This document shows positions 1-6,725 of a stretch of 10,517 nt of DNA, in pieces (the first letter of the stretch is position 1; the number at the start of each line of letters is the position of its first letter). The position numbers and the translations under genes are program-made. This DNA is from Conidiobolus incongruus B7586 (lineage: Eukaryota; Entomophthoromycota; Entomophthoromycetes; Entomophthorales; Conidiobolaceae): contig JNEM01013455.1 of NCBI GenBank assembly GCA_000697335.1, forward strand, positions 1 to 10,517. Reading direction: 5' to 3'. Below the pieces are notes generated by a model, which ran no database searches, was not told where the DNA came from, and saw only the letters and a list, made by a program, of their open reading frames with translations.

Positions 1-216
1 CGTGACAAATATTGTCACGGTTATTAGCTCCTTGAGCGTCATCGAGGATACTGACATAGCTATTGTGTAATCCAGATTGTGAAGCATTGTGCCTACAAAC
101 TGAGGTAGACTGCCGATGTTCAGTTCCCTGGCTATCCGACCATGATTACTATTGAATGGGGCATTAAAGAGGGCGACTAAATCAGCAGTAGTAGTGGCAG
201 TGTGAGGATTTGACAT
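1..216 (-). CDS. 5'-partial protein gene of unknown function, running off the left edge
   Basis: A minus-strand frame starts at the ATG at 216-214 and stays open to base 1, giving 72 codons with the C-terminal part outside the window. It begins MSNPHTATTTADLVALFNAP and continues with alternating hydrophobic and polar residues of helical-repeat character. The end of the visible part (residues about 45-66, MLHNLDYTIAMSVSSMTLKE) loosely recalls the N-terminal HEAT region of importin-beta-like karyopherins, but this is a weak impression and I do not name the family. Support for coding is the GC content of about 45% and the absence of stops in this frame, while the other five frames are interrupted. 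The same frame stays open upstream to about 280 and, beyond a stop there, has further coding-like stretches back to an ATG at 555. The start is therefore uncertain: MSNPH may be internal to a damaged longer gene. Confidence 0.5.
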   Translation of the reverse strand, partial: MSNPHTATTTADLVALFNAPFNSNHGRIARELNIGSLPQFVGTMLHNLDYTIAMSVSSMTLKELITVTIFVT

Positions 217-555
217 GCTAAGAAGGCAAAGCCACAAAATATCAATAGGAATGGATGCAGACGGATAATAGAATATGTCTCAAGTGAAGCTATAAGCGGC
301 CTCTTGAGTAGGTTTTGAGAGCAGGTTTTTAGTAGGAAAATAAGGTTTATTTGTAGAGTAGAATAGAAAGTCCTCTCTTGGACTGAGTGGAAAGTGTTGG
401 CATAAATAGGCTATCACGGATGAATAGCGTGGTCATGTAGGTATTGTGATATCAAGGGTTTAGAGTCTTACTCATAACTGGTTGAGATTATTTATATGGC
501 TTAATTGGGATAATCGGTGATTTGGTAGTGATTTTGAGTGAGAGAAGGTATCCAT
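217..555 (-). pseudogene. Possible upstream part of the left-edge gene, interrupted by stops
   Basis: In exactly the same reading frame as the left-edge gene, an ATG at 555-553 opens MDTFSHSKSLPNHRLSQLSH and continues to the ATG at 216. Four stops lie in the frame: TGA at 474-472, TAA at 462-460, TGA at 435-433 and TGA at 282-280. Between the third and fourth stops the 50-codon stretch has normal protein-like composition (for example REDFLFYSTNKPYFPTKNLL). GC content is about 33-43% from 217 to 555 and falls to about 22% just beyond, which places the edge of the coding-like DNA at the ATG at 555. A 61-base intron (donor GTAAGA, acceptor GATAG) could remove two of the stops, but it would shift the frame. 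The alternative is that this is simply the 5' leader and promoter of a gene starting at 216. I treat the pseudogene reading as tentative. Confidence 0.3.
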
Positions 556-737
556 TAGATAATAAGCGTCACAAACATTAAAAATAAATCAATACAAATT
601 TCAATTTATCTCATAACTTTTTCACTTGATTTACCTTTCTTTTTGATTTATTGCATTATTTACTTAAGGAAATAAAATATATTTTCATACAGATCAATTA
701 ACTTATATTTTATTATTACAACTGTTATTTCATTATA
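556..737. promoter_or_regulatory. Divergent intergenic region between the left-edge frame and the ARL2/CIN4 gene
   Basis: This is 182 bases of AT-rich DNA lying between two outward-facing start codons (ATG at 555 on minus and ATG at 738 on plus). It would serve as a shared bidirectional promoter. Only T-rich tracts and AT-rich stretches are visible; I find no convincing specific factor site. Confidence 0.35.
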
Positions 738-802
738 ATGTGACTATTAACCATAATACGTAAACAAAAATTAAAGGAGAAACAAATGCGTGTCTTGATC
801 TT

Positions 803-856
803 GTAACACTATTTAATCACTCCAAAAACTGTCAATTAATAATAATCACCATTTAG
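803..856 (+). other. Intron 1 of the ARL2/CIN4 gene (54 nt)
   Basis: The donor is GTAACA and the acceptor ATTTAG. Removal joins ATC-TT to A-GGT, restoring the residues [10 protein letters not shown] of the P-loop (phase 2). The likely branch region is ATTAATAAT near the 3' end. The donor lacks the usual G at position +5. Confidence 0.85.
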
Positions 857-967
857 AGGTTTAGACAACGCAGGAAAGACAACCATAGTCAAAAAACTGA
901 AAGGTGAAGATATTAACCAAATCTCGCCGACTTTGGGTTTCAATATTCAAAGTTTTGATTGTAATGG

Positions 968-1015
968 GTAACTTTCATATTCCATATTTGTCAAACTCAA
1001 ACTGATTCTTGATAG
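968..1015 (+). other. Intron 2 of the ARL2/CIN4 gene (48 nt)
   Basis: The donor is GTAACT and the acceptor GATAG. Joining AAT-GG to A-TAT gives NGYTVDFWDIGGQ, matching the switch II region (phase 2). A CTGAT sequence, fitting the CTRAY branch consensus, lies about 10 bases before the acceptor. Position +5 of the donor is again not G. Confidence 0.85.
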
Positions 1016-1178
1016 ATATACCGTAGATTTTTGGGATATAGGGGGGCAGAAATCGATTAGAGCTTACTGAAAGAATTATTTTGAAAATACCAAAGGGTTA
1101 ATTTGGGTTGTAGATAGTTCAGACTTGACAAGGCTGCAGGATTGTAAGTTGAAATTGTTTAAATTAATGGATCAAGAA

Positions 1179-1227
1179 GTAATAGCACACGCATCACACC
1201 GATTACATAATATTAATAATTGTTTAG
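1179..1227 (+). other. Intron 3 of the ARL2/CIN4 gene (49 nt)
   Basis: The donor is GTAATA and the acceptor GTTTAG, in phase 0. Splicing gives KLMDQE followed by RLAGATVLILANKQD, the same spacing as in human ARL2. The nine-mer ATTAATAAT near the acceptor is shared with intron 1 and may be the branch region. A better-looking donor GTAAGT at 1144 lies inside exon 3, but using it would delete conserved codons. Confidence 0.8.
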
Positions 1228-1443
1228 AGATTAGCTGGAGCTACAGTATTAATATTAGCTAACAAACAAGATATCGGTGGAAGTTTGTCTCCTGAAGAAA
1301 TTCAGAAGCATTTGGAGTTAGATAAGATTGAGAAGCACCATTGGGCCATCTATCCATGTTCCGGCATCACTGGGGATAATGTTTTGGAAGCTGTTGATTG
1401 GATTATTAAGGATATTGCTACTAGAATTTATTTGTTTGACTGA

Positions 1444-2226
1444 TTCATTCTATATTGAATATTGTGATCCTGATGGCTTTGATAGTGGTAAAGTAATAGG
1501 ATACTATACAAAATTTTTCAGTTATGAATTTCGATAATTTAATTAATAGTTCTAAAACATAGATATAAAAAAACCTAATTCAATAAAATAAAAGAGGATA
1601 ATTATCGAATTTATCAAATTTCATTTCGATTTTAATAAGTTATCATCATAAAATATTTAAATTTTCAAATGATACTGTAAAAAAATATGATCCTATTAAA
1701 TTTTCACTAGAAATTTAGATTGCATATTTGTAATTTATAATTATGATCCAAAGTTGTTATAAATTCAATTTATCCTAAATTCATTTTTTAACCAGCAATA
1801 TTTGAAAAATCAATTCATACCACCTCCTAGAGTTGACGTAAACCTAAACTGATACCTTAAAATTCTCCCTATCAAGAAAGGATTCACTAAATTTAAAATT
1901 CTCCAATTATTAATAATTTGACCCATATTTCAATGTGCCATATCTAATTAGATATGAGTGTATGATTTGAATTTTTTATTTTATTTGTTATCAAATTGAA
2001 TTGAGTTTGAAACCTTATTGGCATATATTAAGTATTGAGGTTGAGTTAATTTAATTGGATTTAATTCTTGCTTATTCTCTATTTTTTGATGTTTGTTAAA
2101 ATAGTTATTCAAAGTGTAAATATGTTGTAATAGTACTTGATATGAAGTATGGGGACAAGTTTCAAGGTTAGTTTTGAACGGATTTGATATTCATTAATGC
2201 CAATCTACACCAAATGAGGCCTTAAC
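1444..2226. other. AT-rich spacer without recognisable gene
   Basis: This is the region downstream of the ARL2/CIN4 gene. Frames are short and broken in all six phases, and GC content is low. I see no tRNA, no repeat longer than simple A/T runs and no coding signal. Confidence 0.6.
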
Positions 2227-2324
2227 CCAATCATATGACCGAAATTACCATATCTATGGCTCAGTTTAAACCAACACCTTCCAACCCAAAAGTTGCCAGA
2301 ATCTGATTGGTCACTTGAAGGGGG
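2227..2324 (+). promoter_or_regulatory. Candidate upstream regulatory cluster: CCAAT, inverted CCAAT and AGGGG
   Basis: CCAAT is at 2227-2231. TGATTGGT at 2304-2311 fits the HAP-complex CCAAT-box consensus in inverted orientation. AGGGG, the stress-response-element core, is at 2319-2323. All lie 400-500 bases upstream of the gene at 2722 in a patch clearly richer in G and C than its surroundings. These motifs are short and factor binding is an inference. Confidence 0.3.
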
Positions 2325-2416
2325 AATTTTGTAAAAGGACTTATATGGCAAGAGGTGTACTAATGCTAAATGGAATAGATTTGACTCGAGATAAAGAAAA
2401 AATTTAATTAAACCCT

Positions 2417-2428
2417 GTATTTAAATAC
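2417..2428 (+). promoter_or_regulatory. TATA-like palindrome upstream of the 2722 gene
   Basis: GTATTTAAATAC is a perfect 12-base palindrome that contains a TATA-like TATTTAAA. It is followed by a pyrimidine-rich tract (about 2430-2500, with TTTTCCTCTCCCTTT), a usual arrangement in yeast core promoters. It is about 290 bases before the ATG, so a long 5' leader would follow if it is the true TATA element. Confidence 0.3.
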
Positions 2429-2721
2429 TACCACCATCTTTCACCTGCTTTATCTTTTCAGCGTATTTTCCTCTCCCTTTAACTTTTATTTTTTTAAAAC
2501 TATTATATTTGTCACTATTATAGTGATTGATTTATTCGGTTTCTAGTATTTTCTTTATTGTTTTTAAGTGGACTGTTGTTTTCAGTTGAACTGAAGTTGA
2601 AATCAATATTGAATTCAATTTAAAACTACATTTTTACGTTTTGTATTAACTCAAAAAACTTTGACTACTTTGTTAGTATTTCTCTGTACTTTTATTACAT
2701 ATTTTTACAACAGCAGTTAAC

Positions 2722-3315
2722 ATGACATTGAAAGTGAATCCCAATTCAGCTCGTATGAGTCCCTATGCCACACTCGATGCCAAGACGACCCCAATCGTTC
2801 CCAAGCTATTACCACCTCTATCGACAGCAACCAGTACTATGCAAAAATCCTCAATCGACCAAGTGTGCTTCCGATACTTGGAAAGTGCGTCCAAGAGTAA
2901 TAGAGATCGCGAACTTGTTTCGTATTTACTCTGCTTCACTAGAGATCACAAAGAATCGGAAAATACGTCCCGCTTCAATCCTTTGAGTGGAGTATCCATC
3001 AAATTCATCAAAGGGTATAAAGATTGCGAAGATTACATTAATCATATTAACGACGATCCCTTCCAGCAATCCTTTAACCAAACCACCCAGCACTTCAGCA
3101 TGTCGGTCGGCGACCATGTCGACTCCGCACTCGTCGCCATCAGCAGTATTTTTAAGCCTGGCCTTAAACTCACCGAGCAATACGTAGAAAGCTTTACGAA
3201 TGGTAAGCAGACCAAATTCATTACGGATTTTATCCAGTACGGTCGAGATTTGAAAGGGCTCCAACTATTACATTCAGTACTCGACAAGCTTCAAGATAAG
3301 TGGTTTAGGAAGTAG
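2722..3315 (+). CDS. Conserved-looking hypothetical protein, 197 aa, no family recognised
   Basis: This is an uninterrupted frame of 197 codons ending in TAG. Its GC content is well above that of its flanks, and it starts at the first ATG after AACAGCAGTTAAC, so coding is well supported. Residues about 7-45 are rich in Ser, Thr and Pro and basic residues (PNSARMSPYATLDAKTTPIV), suggesting a disordered N-terminus. Residues about 46-75 and 125-195 look helical, with an amphipathic stretch DHVDSALVAISSIFKPGLKL followed by TEQYVESF and a final helix ending DKWFRK. I see no signal peptide, clear membrane span, zinc ligand set or catalytic motif. The single Trp is TGG, and no stop interrupts the frame, unlike the GTPase gene upstream. 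The upstream region has CCAAT, TATA-like and CT-rich elements. The function is unknown. Confidence 0.8.
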   Translation: MTLKVNPNSARMSPYATLDAKTTPIVPKLLPPLSTATSTMQKSSIDQVCFRYLESASKSNRDRELVSYLLCFTRDHKESENTSRFNPLSGVSIKFIKGYKDCEDYINHINDDPFQQSFNQTTQHFSMSVGDHVDSALVAISSIFKPGLKLTEQYVESFTNGKQTKFITDFIQYGRDLKGLQLLHSVLDKLQDKWFRK

Positions 3316-5012
3316 TATCGTTTGCACTCTAGCATATAGGGTTTGTGGTGTATTATTCTCTTACTTGAAATCATTTTTATATATTTACAAATAATAAAAA
3401 TGTCTTGAAAGTGATTATTATCACATTTTACACTAATTTTACTATCTCTCAATATTTAATTCTCTTTATTAATTATCATCTAGTATATGCCACATAATTT
3501 TTTATGTAAATCATCCCTAATATCTTCATGGTACTCATCTCCGGGTAATATGAAAAATGACAACAAGTCATAAGGTATAAAAAATTTCAAAACATTAAAA
3601 TGAGAATTTTATGAATATATTCCATCTTGAAAGTTGACATTCTAGGGAATTTTAGCATTTAAAATAATGAATATACGAAGAAATATTGTAAGTTTGAAGT
3701 GATATAAATCCATCGTTTAATATATTCGACACTTAAATCTTGTTAAATTATTTATATTTTAACTTATTTCTTATCATATGTATTTCTTTTTCTAAAAAAA
3801 ATTCTAAAATCAGGTAATATTGAATTCCAATAAATAGATTCTATTCATAATATTAAACCAAATTCAAACGGGTCTATTCACCCAACTACTATAAATGGAC
3901 CCTGATCAATTTGCCAGATTTTACTTGAACCATTATTAGATAATTTCCAAGTGATAATTTTTGACATGATTATATAGATTTTAAGGGTTGAATTTAACGA
4001 GATTACAGTATATTAGTGTTATCAAATTTTAATTAATATCATATTATTATAAAATTTTGTCGAGTCAAAGTATAATGATAAAAATAAATTTTGGAGAAAT
4101 AATTTTAATTGTACTGTTATATTTTATGAAAAAATGATTATTTTGAAATATTGTGATGTTCATATTAATAGCAAAATAATATCTATATCCATCTTACTAA
4201 TATTAGTATTTATAAATATTGAATTTTCACCAATATATTAACAATGAATGCTGAAACTTATGTCTATGCAAGCAACAATGGCTACAACTTGGTACATTCA
4301 ATAAAAACTAGTAATGATCAAGAATTTATGAAAATATATTTATTACTAAGCTCAACTAAAAGATTTTAAAAAAAAGTTGTAAGGTCTCAATAATATCAAG
4401 AAGCATCAACTTTGTAGTTTTATTTACAATTATAAAAATAGCTACAATTTGATAATTTTCCTTTGATAGAAATTTGATATAATAATTTAGTGAAGATAAT
4501 AATTTTACAACGTTATCAAATGAAGAATTGCTAAATTACATTAATTATCATATTATTGATTATATCGTAATATATATATGTATATATTATAATTTTGGAA
4601 ATAAAATATAACTCTCAGTAATAAAATAGAACGCTAAAACATGAATAATAATGATCAATATAAATATTTGAAATATTAATATAGTAATTGAATTCATTAA
4701 TGTATCAAAATTCGAATTTTAATTTGATTTTTTGGTAAGATAATTGAAAAAAATGTTAAAAATATTACTAAATTGAATGAAAAATTATTAATAAAAAATA
4801 AAAAAAATCAGTATAATACTAAGGTACATGATCAATATCGAAATATTTATTGAATAAATGAGATTTTTATCGAATTATGTTCAAAATTTCGAGGTAATAT
4901 TCGATAAACCATCATAATATCGATATATACAAAATTTGAACTAATCCTATCAAATTGATACATAATTTTGGAATAATGGATATTATGCATTTAAAAAATA
5001 TATTATATTAGC
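3316..5012. other. Long AT-rich spacer without a supported gene
   Basis: These are about 1.7 kb of low-GC DNA. A slightly GC-richer patch at about 3865-3930 and a 41-codon frame at 4244-4369 (plus, starting MNAETYVYASNNGY) are the only coding-like signals, and neither is convincing. A run of alternating TA with one G lies near 4571-4588. I see no structural RNA. Confidence 0.5.
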
Positions 5013-5373
5013 TCAAAAATGAGCTAGAATGTATGATATTAATAGAGTGGCAGCTGCTATATAGTTAAAGAAACAGTATAACTGAGTAAAAAAATTTAAA
5101 TAGATTTGTCGGTATTGAGTATTTATAGTTGAAAATATTTTCAAGATCTAAAATGATCAAAGCGAAATAAATTAGAAGATAGATATATACTAGAATAAGA
5201 ACTAGAGTACTTGAAATAAACTTAATAAAGCAGTAAAAAGTAAATAGTAGAAGTAAATAATAACAGAGAATCGATGTTTCCTATTATAATATTTGTTGAG
5301 ATCTAAAAATTGCTAAGGATAAAATACTTACCTGAGAGGTGATCAAAATAATATTAGAATGTTTGCAACACAT
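5013..5373 (-). CDS. Candidate small two-exon gene encoding a 58-residue protein with a C-terminal hydrophobic segment
   Basis: Exon 1 would run from the ATG at 5373 to 5332 (14 codons, MCCKHSNIILITSQ). It ends at CAG|GTAAGTAT, an 11-base perfect complement of the U1 snRNA 5' end (5334-5324). The 184-base intron would end at TTTTAG (acceptor at 5148), with a CTAAT branch-like site about 25 bases before it and a T-rich tract. Exon 2 (5147-5013) continues in phase for 44 codons to TGA. It contains a hydrophobic segment FNYIAAATLLISYILAHF that could be a tail anchor. A 44-codon open stretch is unusual, though not impossible, in such AT-rich DNA. The gene would lie 153 bases downstream of the P1 stop on the same strand. 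I do not recognise the protein. The donor could instead belong to a non-coding or read-through transcript, or be chance. Confidence 0.27.
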
Positions 5374-5526
5374 AATAGAACTATTATTCTAAATAATATA
5401 TACAATTAAAATATCTTACATTTGATAATAGATCACAGTTGGGGATAGTGGGAACAAAAATGAGTTGTTTGTTTTCGGCTAAAAGCCTTGGGGAGCTTGA
5501 TGAGGAGTTTATTAGCAAAAGTTCGT

Positions 5527-5859
5527 CTAATCGAAGAGACCGAAACCCATATCATCATCTTCTTCCTCTTCTTCTTCAACCTTCTTTTCTTCTTCGGCGG
5601 GAGCGGCAGCACCACCAGCAGCGGCACCAGCAGCACCAGCGGCAGCGGGAGCAGCACCACCAGCACCAACGTTCATAAGCAATTCACCGACGTTCTTACC
5701 TTCAAGAGCCTTGGCGAAGATGGAGGCCCAGATGGGTTCGATTTCAATGTTGGCAGCCTTGATGAGGGTGTTCAATTTGTCAGCAGTGATTTCGACGTTG
5801 TCATCTTGAAGGATGAGAGCGGCGTAGACGACGGCTTGTTCGTTGATGGAGGAAGACAT
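5527..5859 (-). CDS. RPP1: 60S acidic ribosomal protein P1 (stalk protein)
   Basis: This 110-residue protein of the large-subunit lateral stalk pairs with P2 on P0 and recruits translational GTPases (elongation factors) to the ribosome. The sequence shows all family parts: an N-terminal helical dimerisation domain (residues about 1-65, with [18 protein letters not shown] and [19 protein letters not shown]), an Ala/Gly-rich hinge (about 66-88), an acidic run ([15 protein letters not shown]) and the invariant C-terminal MGFGLFD. The IW..IFAKAL segment marks P1 rather than P2 and resembles yeast P1-alpha. Length matches the family (106-110). It is intronless and ends in TAG. The start context is A-rich (TATATAAAAATG), so the TATA-like sequence touching the ATG is probably just leader. 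Codon use is much more GC-rich than the surroundings, as expected for a highly expressed ribosomal gene. Confidence 0.97.
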   Translation of the reverse strand: MSSSINEQAVVYAALILQDDNVEITADKLNTLIKAANIEIEPIWASIFAKALEGKNVGELLMNVGAGGAAPAAAGAAGAAAGGAAAPAEEEKKVEEEEEEDDDMGFGLFD

Positions 5860-6194
5860 TTTTATATAAGCTTTGTGATTGCGGAAAGTAATTTAACTCG
5901 ATGTGAGAACTATACGCCTACACAAAATTAAGTAAGAGGAAGGCAAATTAAATACACTTGTATTTTTAAAAACTTTGTAGGGTCAATATATTTCAAATTG
6001 TGGGATACTATAAAATTTTAAACAATTCAATGAATTTCACAAGTGTTTTAATATGGGATTTTACATTTATTAAAAAATTATTAACTTCTACTCTATTCAC
6101 TCAATTATTCTTTGTATCAATTAATCAAAAATATATATATATATATAGAATAAATAATCAACCAAAAATAAATGAATGAATAATATAATAACGT
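5860..6194. other. Spacer between P1 and RRG7 (P1 promoter, RRG7 3' end)
   Basis: This region contains the P1 upstream DNA on the minus strand and the RRG7 terminator region. GTAGGGTC (about 5978-5985) gives ACCCTA on the minus strand, faintly like a Tbf1-type ribosomal-gene site, but it is too short to call. A (TA)n run lies at 6131-6147. Confidence 0.4.
6131..6147. repeat. (AT)n microsatellite, 17 nt
   Basis: An uninterrupted alternating A/T run in the spacer just downstream of RRG7. It may contribute to 3'-end formation on the minus strand, since TATATA is an efficiency element in yeast terminators. Confidence 0.8.
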
Positions 6195-6725
6195 TTAATT
6201 AATTTTATTTTCATTATAATAAACGATCCAATCGTTTTTATTCACTTCATTCTTTTTAATAAATAACTGATTAATATTCTTTATAGTTTCATTATTCAAG
6301 CAGCATTCAATTAATTCACCATTTTCATGATTAATAACACACAACATTAAATTCAAAGAACTCGACTGAAATTGTTCTATCGCTTTTTTAGTAAATCCCA
6401 AATTACTTACCAAAATACCCAAATAAAAGATATTCTTATAGTGGATTCTAGCCTTATACCGCATCAAACTACCTTCAAATTCTCGAACTCTACCAGGTCC
6501 TAATTGACGATTTTCATGTTTACATTGACCAACAATATCCAAATTTAATTTAGGTGAAAGCTTTAAATTGCCCAAAAAATCTATACCTCTGTCATTGCTT
6601 TGACCAACACGTATACTTTTTATATTTAATTTTTTAGAGAGAGTTGATATGGTTAAATTTTCAAATTTGGTACCTCTTTCAACATAGTTTAAAGTTGTTG
6701 AAGAATATCTTCGTATTATATTCAT
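6195..6725 (-). CDS. RRG7: RRG7-type mitochondrial protein (Mrr-like nuclease fold, respiratory growth)
   Basis: This 176-residue protein resembles yeast Rrg7 (required for respiratory growth), a mitochondrial protein whose loss impairs respiration and mitochondrial genome maintenance. The N-terminus MNIIRRYSSTTLNYVERGTK is basic and Ser/Thr-rich, with RRYSS resembling a mitochondrial presequence cleavage site. The core carries Mrr-type PD-(D/E)XK signatures: GTKFE (residues 18-22), GID (47-49, with Asp49 as candidate metal ligand), GQCKHE (66-71, QxK type) and a following helix with GRVREFEGSLMRYKAR. The strand GILVSN and the helix FTKKAIEQFQ fit the same fold. It is shorter than S. cerevisiae Rrg7 (about 240 residues), mainly at the termini. 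Trp166 is TGG and the stop is TAA. The frame is intact, so the gene is probably functional. Its enzymatic activity is inferred from the motifs only. Confidence 0.85.
   Translation of the reverse strand: MNIIRRYSSTTLNYVERGTKFENLTISTLSKKLNIKSIRVGQSNDRGIDFLGNLKLSPKLNLDIVGQCKHENRQLGPGRVREFEGSLMRYKARIHYKNIFYLGILVSNLGFTKKAIEQFQSSSLNLMLCVINHENGELIECCLNNETIKNINQLFIKKNEVNKNDWIVYYNENKIN

Larger units (their letters stand above)
738..1443 (+). pseudogene. CIN4: ARL2/CIN4-type small GTPase, four exons, two in-frame TGA codons
   Basis: Arl2 (Cin4 in yeast) is an ARF-like GTPase that acts with tubulin cofactors in tubulin folding and microtubule function. Exons 738-802, 857-967, 1016-1178 and 1228-1443 join in phase to 184 codons plus stop, the length of human ARL2, and the alignment needs no gap. 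Visible motifs: P-loop GLDNAGKT (residues 23-30), effector region SPTLGFNI (45-52), DIGGQ with the catalytic Gln70 (66-70), WVVDSSD, NKQD (125-128) and CSG (157-159). The N-terminal amphipathic helix is also recognisable (LLTIIRKQKLKEKQ). Two internal stops are TGA: codon 2 (741-743), where the family has Gly, and codon 77 (1068-1070), where it has Trp (SYW in human). The normal end is also a TGA. There are no frameshifts and all splice boundaries keep phase. Translation from the ATG at 786 would bypass the first stop but not the second. A very recent pseudogene is the simplest reading; sequence error, readthrough or RNA editing remain possible. Confidence 0.85.

Noticed and set aside
738-1443. 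Nuclear reassignment of TGA to Trp in this organism
   Set aside because: TGA ends the ARL2 frame at its conserved last residue, codon 2 should be Gly rather than Trp, the apparent stops elsewhere include TAA and TAG, and Trp in the three intact proteins is TGG. The idea is kept only as a minor alternative.
2209-2420. Minus-strand open stretch of about 70 codons in the patch upstream of the 2722 gene
   Set aside because: It lacks an ATG near its beginning and lies in a promoter-like patch. The moderately higher GC content is enough to explain the lack of stops.
3895-3939. Short plus-strand peptide MDPDQFARFYLNHY resembling the first residues of NTF2
   Set aside because: It stops at TAG after 14 codons, and no later frame in the neighbourhood continues with the expected NTF2 sequence. 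Too short to support a remnant.
3790-4000. Minus-strand frame of about 67 codons starting MSKIITWKLSNNG with two TGA codons
   Set aside because: About one such frame free of TAA and TAG is expected by chance in this much AT-rich DNA, and I recognise no protein.
4244-4369. 41-codon plus frame MNAETYVYASNNGY in the spacer
   Set aside because: Short, of AT-driven composition, with no promoter context or recognisable motif.
5324-5345. U1 snRNA gene on the plus strand (ATACTTACCTG followed by a nearby GATCA)
   Set aside because: After the 11-base match there is no stem-loop I, no pairing arms and no structured body before the P1 gene. The minus-strand donor-site reading explains the match better.
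5433-5931. Long frames overlapping P1 on both strands
   Set aside because: They are shadows of the GC-rich, low-complexity P1 gene. The real frame is fixed by the MGFGLFD terminus and the full stalk-protein architecture.
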